Below, one piece after another: positions 39,405-48,248 of a DNA stretch of 64,000 nucleotides. Position 1 is the first letter of the stretch; the number at the start of each line of letters is the position of its first letter. The stretch covers positions 1,325,001 to 1,389,000 of the forward strand of contig NZ_CP146350.1 of the NCBI RefSeq assembly GCF_037055355.1, written 5' to 3'. The notes below the pieces were generated by a model. It was given only the letters and a program-made list of their open reading frames with translations, had not been told where the DNA came from and ran no database searches. The DNA comes from Streptomyces sp. DG1A-41 (GTDB lineage Bacteria > Actinomycetota > Actinomycetes > Streptomycetales > Streptomycetaceae). The translations under genes and the position numbers were made by a program.

Positions 39405-40270
39405 CCGACCGCGCGCTCGCCGTCGTCCGGGCCGGGGCGCTGACCACCGTGCAGGACCTGGGGCGCCCCGGGCACGCTCACCTCGGTGTGCCCCGCTCCG
39501 GGGCGCTGGACCGGCCCGCGGCGGACCTCGTCAACCGGCTGGCCGGCAATCCGCCCACGGCGGCCGTGCTGGAGACGACCCTCAACGGCTGTGCCGTGCG
39601 CCCCCGTTCGATGGTCACCGTGGCCGTGGCGGGCGCGCCCTGCCGGGTCACGGTGGACGGACGGCCCGTCGCCTGGGGCGCGCCGGTGCACGTGCCCGCC
39701 GGGGCGCTGCTGGACGTCGGGCCTGCCGTGTCGGGGGTGCGCAGCTACGTGGGCGTCTCCGGCGGCATCGCCGTCGAGCCGGTGCTCGGCAGCCGCTCGA
39801 CGGACCTGCTGTCGGGCCTCGGCCCGCCCCCTCTCACGGACGGCACAGTGCTGTCCCTGGGCCGGCCGGCGAGCGTGTACGCGCGCGTGGACGTCGCCCC
39901 GCAGCCGGCGCCACCGGACGAGCTGGTCCTGCGGGTGACACTCGGCCCGCGCGACGACTGGTTCACGCCGGAGGCGGTACGCACTTTCGTCTCGCGTCCC
40001 TACCGGGTCTCCCCCGCGAGCAACCGCATCGGGCTGCGCACGGAGGGGCCCGCCCTGGAGCGGGCCCGGCCCGGGGAACTCCCCAGCGAGGGCATGGTGC
40101 TGGGCGCGGTCCAGGTCCCGCCCGACGGCAGGCCGGTGGTGTTCCTCGCCGACCACCCGACCACCGGGGGCTACCCGGTGATCGCGGTGGTCCGCGCCGC
40201 CGACCTCCCGGCCGCCGCCCAGGCGGTTCCGGGCACGCCGGTCCGCTTCGCGGCCGTACGGCGCCGCTGA
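39401..40270 (+). CDS. pxpC: 5-oxoprolinase subunit C (KipA-like)
   Basis: 289-residue carboxyltransferase-domain subunit 2. The N-terminus VVRAGALTTVQDLGRPGHAH is followed by GVPRSGALDRPAADLVNRL, as in KipA/biotin-dependent carboxyltransferase domains. Later blocks are YVGVSGGIAVEPVLGSRST, YRVSPASNRIGLRTEGP and FLADHPTTGGYPVIAVV. GTG at 39401 overlaps the pxpB stop (GTGA). It ends the unit; a weak stem follows before the convergent SGNH hydrolase gene. Confidence 0.94.
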   Translation: MTDRALAVVRAGALTTVQDLGRPGHAHLGVPRSGALDRPAADLVNRLAGNPPTAAVLETTLNGCAVRPRSMVTVAVAGAPCRVTVDGRPVAWGAPVHVPAGALLDVGPAVSGVRSYVGVSGGIAVEPVLGSRSTDLLSGLGPPPLTDGTVLSLGRPASVYARVDVAPQPAPPDELVLRVTLGPRDDWFTPEAVRTFVSRPYRVSPASNRIGLRTEGPALERARPGELPSEGMVLGAVQVPPDGRPVVFLADHPTTGGYPVIAVVRAADLPAAAQAVPGTPVRFAAVRRR

Positions 40271-40303
40271 ACCGGCCGGACATCGTCGGTCACTGCCGAC
40301 CTG

Positions 40304-41212
40304 TCAGGCCGCGTCCGCCTGCTCCGTCACCGACAGGGCGGCGAGCGCGGCGGACACGGCCGCGGAGGCCCGTAGATCGAGCCGGGCGCTCGTGCCCCGG
40401 GCCCGGTGCCGGAGCTCGTCGGCGGCGAGTGTCAGGAGCTGGGGCAGCAGGTCGGTGCACCGGCGGGCCACCCAGCCGGTACCCGCCGTGGCCAGCCACC
40501 ACAGGTTCGCCGACCTGGTCGGGGCGGAGAACTCGGGCTCGGGCGAGGGCGCGGGCCCCGTCGCGAGGCCATGTCGAGCGAGCAGCACGTGGAAGCGCAG
40601 GGCCAGCTGCCGGTGCCCGCGCTCTCCGGGGTGCAGCCGGTCCGCGCTCCACATGGCGCGGTCCGTGGTCCAGTCGCCCTCGCACGCGTGCAGGTGCAGA
40701 GCTCCGTACCGCTCGGACAGGGCATGGACGACCGTGTTCACGGCCCGCTGCCGCCGCGCCAGCGGGTGGGCCAGCGCCCCCGGCAGCCCGAGCATCGTGC
40801 CCGGGTCGGGCAGGCAGGCGGTGAGCAGGACCGCGCCCTGTTCGGTGAAGGCCGAGTACACCTGGTCGAGCCGGGCCGCCACGGCTTGGATGTCGAAGGT
40901 GCAGCGCAGGGTGTCGTTGACGCCGATGACGACGGAGACGAGGTCGGGCCGCAGCTCCAGCGCGGCAGGCAACTGCCGCTCCAGCACATCCCGGGTCTGC
41001 GCCCCGCTCACCGCGAGATTGGTGAACCGGGCGAGTGCCTCGGCGGGCCCGACAGGTCCCTCGGCGAGCCCTGCGGCGAGCAGCGCGGCCCAGCCGCGCC
41101 ACACCCCGTCGCCGACGGGATCCCCCACCCCCTCGGTCAGCGAGTCACCGAGGGCCACGAATCTCGGGCGCCCACCGAACCGGGAGGGCGCCATGAACGG
41201 CACCGGTCTCAT
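40304..41212 (-). CDS. SGNH/GDSL hydrolase
   Basis: A 302-residue SGNH hydrolase with the block I motif FVALGDSLTEGVG, where Ser is the nucleophile. Block II is LAVSGAQTRDVL, block III SVVIGVNDT, and block V DRLHPGERGH with the catalytic Asp and His. The last ~90 residues are an extra helical region (LPQLLTLAADELRHRA). No signal peptide is visible. The ATG overlaps the stop of the glycosyltransferase gene by 4 nt, so all three genes (40304-43520) form one unit, perhaps removing acyl groups from a glycoconjugate (inferred). Confidence 0.9.
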   Translation of the reverse strand: MRPVPFMAPSRFGGRPRFVALGDSLTEGVGDPVGDGVWRGWAALLAAGLAEGPVGPAEALARFTNLAVSGAQTRDVLERQLPAALELRPDLVSVVIGVNDTLRCTFDIQAVAARLDQVYSAFTEQGAVLLTACLPDPGTMLGLPGALAHPLARRQRAVNTVVHALSERYGALHLHACEGDWTTDRAMWSADRLHPGERGHRQLALRFHVLLARHGLATGPAPSPEPEFSAPTRSANLWWLATAGTGWVARRCTDLLPQLLTLAADELRHRARGTSARLDLRASAAVSAALAALSVTEQADAA

Positions 41213-42396
41213 GCCACGCCCCCTGGCACAAACGGACGCACGGGGACAGCCGCGTCATGCGCGGCGAGGAACGCGTCGACCGCCGTGTCCCACCCGAAGC
41301 ACTCCGCACGCGCGCGTGCCCCCTCGCGCCGGTCCGCCTCCAGGCGTTCCAGCAGCAGGTCCACGGCGTCCGCGAAGGCCTCTCCGTGGTCCGCCGCGAC
41401 GGCCCCGGCGGAGCCGATCACCTCCGGCAGCGCGGACGAGGCGCTCGCCACCACGGGCGTGCCGCACGCCATGGCCTCCAGCGCGGCGAGCCCGAACGTC
41501 TCGGCGGGCCCCGGCGCCAGGGCCACGTCGGCGGACGCCTGGAGCGCGCCGAGCAGTCCGCGGTCGGAGACGTGCCCCAGGAAGGTGACCGGCAGGGCGC
41601 CCTCACGCGCCCGCTGTTCGAGCCGGGCGCGCAACGGACCGTCCCCGGCCACCACGAGCACCGCCCGGCGTCCACGCCGCCGCAGCGCCTCCAGGGCGTC
41701 CAGCGCCGTGCCGGGCCGCTTCTCCACGGACAGCCGCGAGCACATCACCAGCAGCGTCTCGTCCACGCGCGCGTGCCGTGCCCGCAGCTCCGGGTCGCGC
41801 AGGGCGGGGTGCCGCTGCGTTAGATCGACGCCCAACGGGGCGCGGACGACGTTGCGTGCCCCGATCCGCACGAACTCCCGCTCGGCGAACTCGGTGGTGC
41901 ACACCACGCGCGCGTACGTGTGTGCCGTGCGGACGTTGAGGGCGTCGGCGGCACGCCGGGCGGCCCCCTCGGGCAGGCCCCAGGTGCGCAGCACGCCGTC
42001 GGCGGTCTCGTGGGAGACCATCACGGCGGGGACCCGGGCGCGCCTCGCCCACTTGCCGGTCCACCTGAGGGTCGTCCGGTCGGACACCTCCAGCCGGTCC
42101 GGCGCGAGTTCCTCCAGGAGCCGGGCCACCCGCCGCTTGTCGGCGAGCACGCGGTAGCCGCCGGTGCCGGGCAGCAGCGGCCCGGGCAGGGTGATCACCC
42201 GCCCCTGCTCGGTCTCCCGGTCGGTCATCCGCTCGCCGGGGACCACGAGGACGGGCTCGTGCCCCGCAGCCTTGAAGCCCTTGCCGAGTTCGCGCAGCGC
42301 GGTGCGCAGGCCGCCGGACGCGGGCGCGACGAAGTTCGCGAGCCGCACGATCCGCAGCGACTGGCGGCTGCTGTTGCCGGAACGGGAGTCGCTCAT
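41209..42396 (-). CDS. GT4 glycosyltransferase
   Basis: A 395-residue retaining GT-B glycosyltransferase. The N-terminal domain begins LRIVRLANFVAPASGGLRTAL, and the nucleotide-sugar domain contains VMCSRLSVEKRPGTALDALE. The key E-x7-E motif is seen in ETFGLAALEAMACGTPVVAS. It resembles Mycobacterium-type mannosyltransferases. The gene overlaps both neighbours by 4 nt. Donor and acceptor are inferred only. Two of the recurring CACGCGCGCGTG palindromes lie in this gene (41308, 41764). Confidence 0.9.
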   Translation of the reverse strand: MSDSRSGNSSRQSLRIVRLANFVAPASGGLRTALRELGKGFKAAGHEPVLVVPGERMTDRETEQGRVITLPGPLLPGTGGYRVLADKRRVARLLEELAPDRLEVSDRTTLRWTGKWARRARVPAVMVSHETADGVLRTWGLPEGAARRAADALNVRTAHTYARVVCTTEFAEREFVRIGARNVVRAPLGVDLTQRHPALRDPELRARHARVDETLLVMCSRLSVEKRPGTALDALEALRRRGRRAVLVVAGDGPLRARLEQRAREGALPVTFLGHVSDRGLLGALQASADVALAPGPAETFGLAALEAMACGTPVVASASSALPEVIGSAGAVAADHGEAFADAVDLLLERLEADRREGARARAECFGWDTAVDAFLAAHDAAVPVRPFVPGGVA

Positions 42397-43520
42397 GCCG
42401 CCACCGCCGTCCGGCGTGCGGCGAGCACGTTCGCGTAGTGCCCGATCAACTGGTCCCCGACGGCCGCCCAGGTGCGGCCCTCCACGGTGGCGCGCCCGGC
42501 GGCGCCGAAGGCGGCCCGCAGCCCGGCGTCGGCGGCCAGGGACCGCACCGCGTCCCGTACGGCGGGCGCGTCGCGCGGCGGCACCAGCAGGCCGGTGCGC
42601 CCGTGGGCGACCAGGTCCAGCGGCCCGCCCGCGGCGGGCGCCACGACCGGCAGGCCGCTGGCCATCGCCTCCTGCACCGTCTGGCAGAAGGTCTCGAAGG
42701 GACCCGTGTGCACGAAGGCGTCCAGCGAGGCGAAGACCCGGGCCAGCTCGTCACCGGTACGGCGGCCGAGGAAGAGCGCGCCGGGCAGCGCCTGCTCCAG
42801 GCCGGGCCGGCTCGGGCCGTCGCCGACGACCACGACCCGGACGCCGTCCAGGCCGCAGGCATCGGCGAGGAGTTCGACCTGCTTCTCCGGGGCGAGCCGG
42901 CCGACGTAGCCGACGATCAGCTCACCGTTCGGGGCGAGTTCACGACGCAGGGCCTCGTCGCGGCGGTCGGGCCGGAAACGTTCGGTGTCGACGCCGCGCG
43001 GCCACAGCTCGACCCGGGGCACACCGTGCGTCTCCAGGTCGCGCAGGGCCGCGCTGGACGGGGCGAGGGTGAGGTCGGCGGCGCCGTGCACGGACCGTAT
43101 CCGCCGCCAGGCGGCGGCCTCTCCGGCACCCATGTACGTACGGGCGTATCCGGCCAGGTCGGTCTGGTAGACGGCGACGGCGGGGATGCCGAGGCGGGCG
43201 GCGGCCGCCATGCCGCGCACACCCAGGACGAAGGGGCTGGCGAGGTGGACGACATCGGCACGGTGCTCGATGAGGGTGGCGGCCAGGCGGCGGCTGGGAA
43301 GGGCGACGCGGACCTGGGGGTAGCCGGGGAGCGGGAGGGAGGGGACGTGGACGACGGGGCACGGCGCGTTGGCGTCGGGCTTGTGCCCGGGCGCGGGGGC
43401 CGGGGCGACGACGACGGGGGCGTGACCGCGATCGACGAGGTGCCGGGCGGTCTGGAGCGCGCAGTGGGCCACGCCGTTCACGTCGGGGGGAAAGGATTCG
43501 GTCACGATGACGACACGCAT
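42393..43520 (-). CDS. GT4 glycosyltransferase (MgtA/PimB-like)
   Basis: A 375-residue GT-B enzyme with the N-terminus VVIVTESFPPDVNGVAHCAL, typical of GDP-mannose-dependent alpha-mannosyltransferases. YVGRLAPEKQVELLADAC and the E-x7-E region ETFCQTVQEAMASGLPVVAP follow. It resembles MgtA/PimB proteins that mannosylate glycolipids or phosphatidylinositol at the membrane. It is first of the three-gene unit and overlaps the next gene by 4 nt. Confidence 0.9.
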   Translation of the reverse strand: MRVVIVTESFPPDVNGVAHCALQTARHLVDRGHAPVVVAPAPAPGHKPDANAPCPVVHVPSLPLPGYPQVRVALPSRRLAATLIEHRADVVHLASPFVLGVRGMAAAARLGIPAVAVYQTDLAGYARTYMGAGEAAAWRRIRSVHGAADLTLAPSSAALRDLETHGVPRVELWPRGVDTERFRPDRRDEALRRELAPNGELIVGYVGRLAPEKQVELLADACGLDGVRVVVVGDGPSRPGLEQALPGALFLGRRTGDELARVFASLDAFVHTGPFETFCQTVQEAMASGLPVVAPAAGGPLDLVAHGRTGLLVPPRDAPAVRDAVRSLAADAGLRAAFGAAGRATVEGRTWAAVGDQLIGHYANVLAARRTAVAA

Positions 43521-43715
43521 ACCCGTGTTGTCGCCGTGCCGGACGTGGCCGCGTCAACGTGGATCTTTCCGGCCGAGGAACGTCCCATGAGCGTTCTGAG
43601 GCGCACCCGCGCAGGTCAGGCCGCGTCCATGCGCCCCTGACCCGCGAGACACCCCTTGTTCACCCGGGCGGCCTGATTCCGCCCTGGCGTCCTTTGCGAA
43701 AAGGGAGTCACACGC

Positions 43716-45133
43716 TCACACAGCGGTTTCCTCGGGACCGATCCGGCTGCGTACGGCCGTCTGGACCTCGGCCTCCTCGGCCGGGTCGGCCGCGAGCCGG
43801 CGCAGTCGCTCGACGACACGGGCGTCTCCGGTCTCGGCGTGCCGGGCGGCGATCTCGCGGGTGGTCTCCTCGCAGTCCCACAGGCACTCGACGGCGAAGC
43901 CGGTGGCGAAGGAGGGGTCGGTGGCGGCGAGGGCACGGGCGGCCCGGCCGCGCAGATGGGAGGAGGCGGTCTCGCGGTAGATGTGGCGGAGCACGGGTGC
44001 GGCGCAGGCGATGCCGAGCCGTCCGGTGCCGTCGACCAGGGTCCACAGGGTCGGTGCGTCGGGGCCTTCGCCCCGTACGGCTTCGCGTAGTGCCGCGAGG
44101 ACCAGGTCGCGGTCCTGAGCCCCGCCTCGGCAGGCGAGGAGGCGTCCGGCGGCGGCGCCCAGCGCGTCCGGCCGCCGGGCCCAGCCGCGCGCCCGGTCCA
44201 CGGCGGCGAGCGAGCGCATGCGTTCGAAGGCGTCGACGGCGGCGTCCACGACGACCGTCGAGCCGGTGGCCACGGCGTCCTCGATCAGCCCGAGGGCGTC
44301 GGGATCGTTGCCGTCGGCGAGGTAGCGCAGGGCGGTACACCGGGCTCCGTCGCCGCCGTCCTTCGCCGCCTGGATGATCTCCCTCCGGTCCTCGGGCCCC
44401 GCCACGGCGGTGAGACAGCGGGCGGCCGGGACATGGAGTGCGGCGCCGCGTTCGAGGCCCTGCTGGGCCCATTCGAAGACGGCCCGCACGCTCCACCCGG
44501 GGCGGGGCCGGCCGGCCGCATCTGTCGCTGCCAGCGGTCGAAACAGCCCGTCTCGTGGGCGGCACGCACGCGTGCGGCGATGGATTCGCGGGGATCCTCG
44601 GCCCACAGCCGCCACGGCCGGGGTTCGAAGGCGTCACGGACGGCGGCGGCCAGTTCGGCGTCGCCCTGCGGATCGGCCGGGAACCGCGCGAGGACGGGTG
44701 CGGCGAGGGCGCGCAGGCCCGCGTCGTCGTCCCTGAGGGCCAGTTCGTCGAGGGCCCAGGCCCAGTTGGAGCCGTGGGCGGCGTACCTGCGCAGCAGTTC
44801 GAGCGCGTCCCTCCTGCCGTAGGAGGCGAGGTGCCCGAGGACGGCGAGGGCGAGCCCGGTGCGTGACTCGTCGGTGTCGAGGACGTCCTCGGCGTCGAAG
44901 AGGTGGGCCTCGACCGCGTCCAGCTCGCCGTTCAGGTCGAGGTAGAGGCGGGCGTAGTAGAGGGAGCGGTTCTCCACCTGCCAGTCGTGGCGGGGATCGC
45001 GCAGCACGCAGTGGTGCAACGCCGCGAGCGCCTCGGGGCGCGGGGCGGTGAGCGCGTGCAGCGTGCCGTCACCGCGGCCCCGCTGGAGCAGGCCGAGCAG
45101 CGTACCGCTGGGCGCTATGACCGGATCGAACAT
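43716..45133 (-). pseudogene. HEAT-repeat-like protein, frameshifted
   Basis: Two overlapping minus-strand frames form one ~470-residue helical-repeat protein. The first (from ATG 45131-45133, MFDPVIAPSGTLLG) runs to about 44510 (RWQRQMRPAG). The second resumes with RPGWSVRAVFEWAQQGLE and ends at 43716. The shift falls in a GC-only run (GGCCGGCCCCGCCCC). Repeated helix pairs such as LALAVLGHLASYGRRDALELL and AARCLTAVAGPEDRREI are HEAT/PBS-like. No enzymatic motif is seen. The ATG has GAGG upstream. It is likely a protein-interaction scaffold if the frame is intact. Confidence 0.7.
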
Positions 45134-45433
45134 GGGAAACAGCCTCACATCAAGCGTCGACGCAACCGGGGACGTGTACTACCTGGCCGCGCGACAACAC
45201 GTCGGAGTGCCCGCCGTTTCCTGCTTGCTGTAGACCATCTTCCTCTGCCTCTCGTCGGTGGCCCTTGCGGACCGCTTCACGGCCCGCGCGGTGCGGCAAC
45301 ACCTGCCCCGCCATCACGTCCGTGAACCACGTCGTCATGATGACCTGGCAGTTCCATCTGCCGCGACCGAAATTTCGGCGGCCCCGTACCGCCTCCCCCG
45401 TTTTCCTTGTCGTTCCAGGTCAGACTGGTCGGC
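45134..45433. other. 300-bp gap upstream of the HEAT gene
   Basis: No gene is recognised. It lies upstream of the HEAT gene and downstream of the ankyrin gene, both on the minus strand, so the HEAT promoter must be here. An AT-richer stretch near 45335-45375 (TGATGACCTGGCAG...CCGAAATTTCGGC) contains the palindrome CCGAAATTTCGG (45367-45378), a possible operator. Confidence 0.4.
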
Positions 45434-45826
45434 TCAGTGCTCGCCGAACAGTTCGAGCAATTCCGTCCGGCCGAACATCCGGGCGGTGTCCACCGCCGAG
45501 GGGGTGCCGGCGGACGGGTCGGCGCCGCCTTCCAGGAGGGCCTTGATGACGTCCGTCTCGCCCTTGAAGGCAGCTCCGGCGAGGGGGGTCTGCCCTCGGT
45601 CGTTCACCCGGTCGGCCTCGGCTCCGCGGGCGAGCAGCGCGCGTACCGCCTCGGAGTGACCGTGGTAGGCGGCGAGCATCACGAGCGAGTCACCGCGGTC
45701 GTTGGTGAGGTTGGCCGGAACCCCCGCGTCGACATACGCCACGAGCGCCTCGGTCTGTCCCCGCCGGGCCAGATCGAAGATCTTGGTCGCCAGCTCCACG
45801 ACCTCGGGGTCGGGGGCTTCGGTCAT
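45434..45826 (-). CDS. Ankyrin-repeat protein
   Basis: A 130-residue protein made of about three ankyrin repeats. The repeat consensus is clear in DRGDSLVMLAAYHGHSEAVR with ALLARGAEADRVND, then RGQTPLAGAAFKGETDVIKA with LLEGGADPSAG. It should serve as a protein-binding scaffold in the cytoplasm. GAGG lies upstream of the ATG at 45824-45826. It precedes the HEAT gene on the same strand, at a distance of 300 bp. The two repeat-protein genes may share a process, but there is no direct evidence. Confidence 0.88.
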   Translation of the reverse strand: MTEAPDPEVVELATKIFDLARRGQTEALVAYVDAGVPANLTNDRGDSLVMLAAYHGHSEAVRALLARGAEADRVNDRGQTPLAGAAFKGETDVIKALLEGGADPSAGTPSAVDTARMFGRTELLELFGEH

Positions 45827-46123
45827 CGGCCGGACCGCCTCTCACGTCACATCACGTCGGGTGCGTACGCCTGCGAGCGGTGCAGCCGTACGAGTGAATC
45901 GCCAGGGTACTGGCTCGCGCGGCACATGACCCGATGTGCCCGAGGTAAAGATCACCGCAGACCTCGCCGAGCGCAGCAGCCCAGCGCGAACGGGCCGGGG
46001 ACCACTCCACCGACCGGGAGAAATAGTCCGAATTTCACCCAGTTGCACCTTTTATCGTATGGATACATCCTGTGAGCCTGGAAGTACTCATGGTGACTGT
46101 CCCCGCGAACCAGGAGAACCCAA

Positions 46124-46318
46124 ATGATCCTCTCCATCTCAGGCGTGGTCCTGCTCGGCATCGTCGTCTTCATCTTTCTCCGCAAGGACGGCCTGAAGGC
46201 GTCGCACGCGGTGGTCGCGATGCTGTTCGGCTTCTATCTGGCCAGCACGGCCATCGCCCCGAGCATCAAGGCGGGTGGCGAGAGCCTGGCGAGCCTCCTA
46301 GGCGGAATCAAGTTCTGA
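46124..46318 (+). CDS. Small membrane protein (64 aa)
   Basis: A 64-residue protein with a hydrophobic N-terminal helix (ISGVVLLGIVVFIFL) and a second amphipathic stretch (VVAMLFGFYLASTAIA). A basic RKDG turn separates them, and the C-terminus is Gly/Ser-rich. AGGAGA lies 8 nt before the ATG. The FtsK-like gene follows after 52 bp on the same strand, so the pair may form one membrane-associated system. The promoter region upstream (45827-46123) has an AT-rich stretch CTTTTATCGTATGGATACATC near 46049 but no firm consensus. Confidence 0.8.
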   Translation: MILSISGVVLLGIVVFIFLRKDGLKASHAVVAMLFGFYLASTAIAPSIKAGGESLASLLGGIKF

Positions 46319-46370
46319 CGCTCCCACTCCCCGTACGCATCCCGCCCGCAGGCACTCTCTGGAGGCAGCA

Positions 46371-48065
46371 GTGGCCCGGCGCCCCCTCCCCCGCATTCTG
46401 AGCAACGGCAGCGCGCAGCTCACCCGGAGCCGGGAGCTGGCCCGGACGGCGGCCGACAGCGCCACCGACGTCCTCCACCCGTTGATCACGATCACGCGGG
46501 GTCTGCGCCGGCTGGCAGCGGCCGGGCGGCGCAGATGGACCGAGACCCCCAAGGAGAAGCGGGGGGCGCTGCTTTTCCTGGTGGCCTCCGTGCTCCTGGT
46601 CGTGGCGCTGCTGCCGTACGGACCGCTGCTCGCCGCCGTCACACTGATGGCGGCTGCGGCCTGGAAGGGCCGGGACCGCGCCCCGGCGGCATCCGACGGG
46701 CCCGACGAGTCGCAGACCGAGCGCCTCAAGGCCCTTTACGAGGCCCTCGTGCCGTACTTCTCCACCGCCGAGGACCCCGATCCGCTTTACGCCCACGGCG
46801 GTGCGTGGGACAAGGCCTTCCCCACCTACGCGTTCGACGGCGGCGGCCGGATCTCACACCTGGTGGTCCGCTACCCGGCGTACTTCACCGACGGCGAGGC
46901 CGAGGCCCGCGCGCGGATCGAGAACCTGCTCGCGGCCAAGTCGGGCCGCGGCCGCGAATACCACTTCACCTGGGACGAGGAAGGCAACCAGTTGACGGTC
47001 AGCGTGCTCCTGCCGCTGACCGTCGACATCGCCGCCCAGCGTTTCGTCACCACTCCCGGCGAGACGGTCCTCGGCTTCACCGACCCCACGCAGGTCCGGC
47101 GCACGCTCCCCCTCACCCACGGCGAACAGCAGCGGGACGTGCCGCCGGTCATCTGGCGCACGGGCCTGCGCTCGACCGAGCCCCATCTGCTCGCCCTCGG
47201 CCAGCCCGGCAGCGGCACCTCGACCCTGCTGCGCTCCATCGCCCTCCAGGCCCTCCGGCACGGCGACGTGGTGATCGTCGACGGCGGCGGCACCGGCGAG
47301 TACGCCTGCCTGACCGGCCGGGACGGCGTCCTGGCCGTCGAGTGCGGGCTCACCGGGGCGCTGGCCAGCCTGGAGTGGGCCGCGCACGAGACCGAGCGCC
47401 GCCTCATCGCCGCCAACCGCGCCCATCAGGCGGGCCACCCGCCGCCCGACGACACCAAGCGTCCCCTGTGGATCCTCCTGGACCGCCCCACAGCGTTCAC
47501 CCACCTGGCCGCCGCCGCCGACCGCAAGGACCCGCAGTCCCTCCTCCAGGTCCCCCTGCGGCACGGCCGCCCGGCGAACGTGACGGTGGTGGTGGCCGAC
47601 CAGCTCGACAGCGTCGACACCCTCACCGACGCCGTACGGCAGCACACCCGCGCGCGCGTGATCCTCGGCCCGGCGACGGCCGACCAGGTCGACTCCGTCC
47701 TGGGCGCGCCCCCGCACACCACCCCCGTCGACCAGGTCCCACCCGGCCGCGGCTACGCCCGCCTGGGCACGGGCCCGGTCCACCGCATTCAGGTCCCGGC
47801 CACACCGAACCCCTACGACGACGCGACGTCCGACGCCCACCGCCAGGCAGTACTGGACCTCCTCCCGCCCCGCACGACACCCGCGGACGGCGAGACGGTG
47901 CCCGATCCGGATCCGACGCAAGGGGAACCTGAGCCAGTGGAACCGGAGCCGGTGCCTCAGCCCGTGGCGGAGCCGGTGGAGGAAGCCGAGCCAGTCCCGG
48001 TACCGACGGAACCGACGGAACGCAAGCCGGTACCCGCACTGACGAAACCCACCAAGACGTCCTAG
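46371..48065 (+). CDS. FtsK-like membrane protein with an altered Walker A motif
   Basis: A 564-residue protein. The N-terminal part is basic, with two membrane helices (GALLFLVASVLLVVALLPYG, PLLAAVTLMAAAAW). A middle domain precedes an FtsK/SpoIIIE-like ATPase fold (~250-470). The P-loop reads GQPGSGTST; T283 replaces the invariant Lys. The later WILLDRPTAF stands at the Walker B position. The C-terminal ~70 residues are a Pro/Glu repeat tail (EPEPVEPEPVPQPVAEP). GGAGG precedes the GTG at 46371. Without the Lys, normal ATP hydrolysis is unlikely; it may bind nucleotide only, or act as scaffold. An IS630 remnant begins right after its stop. Confidence 0.8.
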   Translation: MARRPLPRILSNGSAQLTRSRELARTAADSATDVLHPLITITRGLRRLAAAGRRRWTETPKEKRGALLFLVASVLLVVALLPYGPLLAAVTLMAAAAWKGRDRAPAASDGPDESQTERLKALYEALVPYFSTAEDPDPLYAHGGAWDKAFPTYAFDGGGRISHLVVRYPAYFTDGEAEARARIENLLAAKSGRGREYHFTWDEEGNQLTVSVLLPLTVDIAAQRFVTTPGETVLGFTDPTQVRRTLPLTHGEQQRDVPPVIWRTGLRSTEPHLLALGQPGSGTSTLLRSIALQALRHGDVVIVDGGGTGEYACLTGRDGVLAVECGLTGALASLEWAAHETERRLIAANRAHQAGHPPPDDTKRPLWILLDRPTAFTHLAAAADRKDPQSLLQVPLRHGRPANVTVVVADQLDSVDTLTDAVRQHTRARVILGPATADQVDSVLGAPPHTTPVDQVPPGRGYARLGTGPVHRIQVPATPNPYDDATSDAHRQAVLDLLPPRTTPADGETVPDPDPTQGEPEPVEPEPVPQPVAEPVEEAEPVPVPTEPTERKPVPALTKPTKTS

Positions 48066-48066
48066 T

Positions 48067-48235
48067 TATCCTGCGCCGGAGATCCGTCGGCAGAAGTGAC
48101 CGAGGGCGTCGAGCATTTCCTCGGCTGTCTTGGTCCAGATGAACGGCTTGGAGTCTTCGTCCCGGTCTTTGACCAAGCGCGGATGCCGGCTTCGAGGGCC
48201 TGGACGTTCGGAAGCCACACAGCGACGATCAACTA
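48067..48235 (-). mobile_element. IS630-type transposase remnant (C-terminal end)
   Basis: The minus strand encodes the last part of an IS630-family transposase. VQALEAGIRA occurs in one frame; after a one-base shift LVKDRDEDSKPFIWTKTAEE and MLDALGHFCRRISGAG follow to a stop at 48067. The KPF-W-KTAEE-L pattern is typical of the C-terminal end of these transposases. The catalytic DDE core is absent. No clear inverted repeat was found. Confidence 0.7.
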
Positions 48236-48248
48236 CTGGCGCAGGACA

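Noticed and set aside
41893..41916. Further copy of the CACGCGCGCGTG repeat near 41903
   Set aside because: The sequence there ends GCGTACGTG, so it is not an exact copy and was left out of the count.
48061..48240. Functional regulator or short gene directly after the FtsK-like gene
   Set aside because: The minus-strand residues match the C-terminal end of IS630 transposases, with a frameshift, so the region is a transposon scar.
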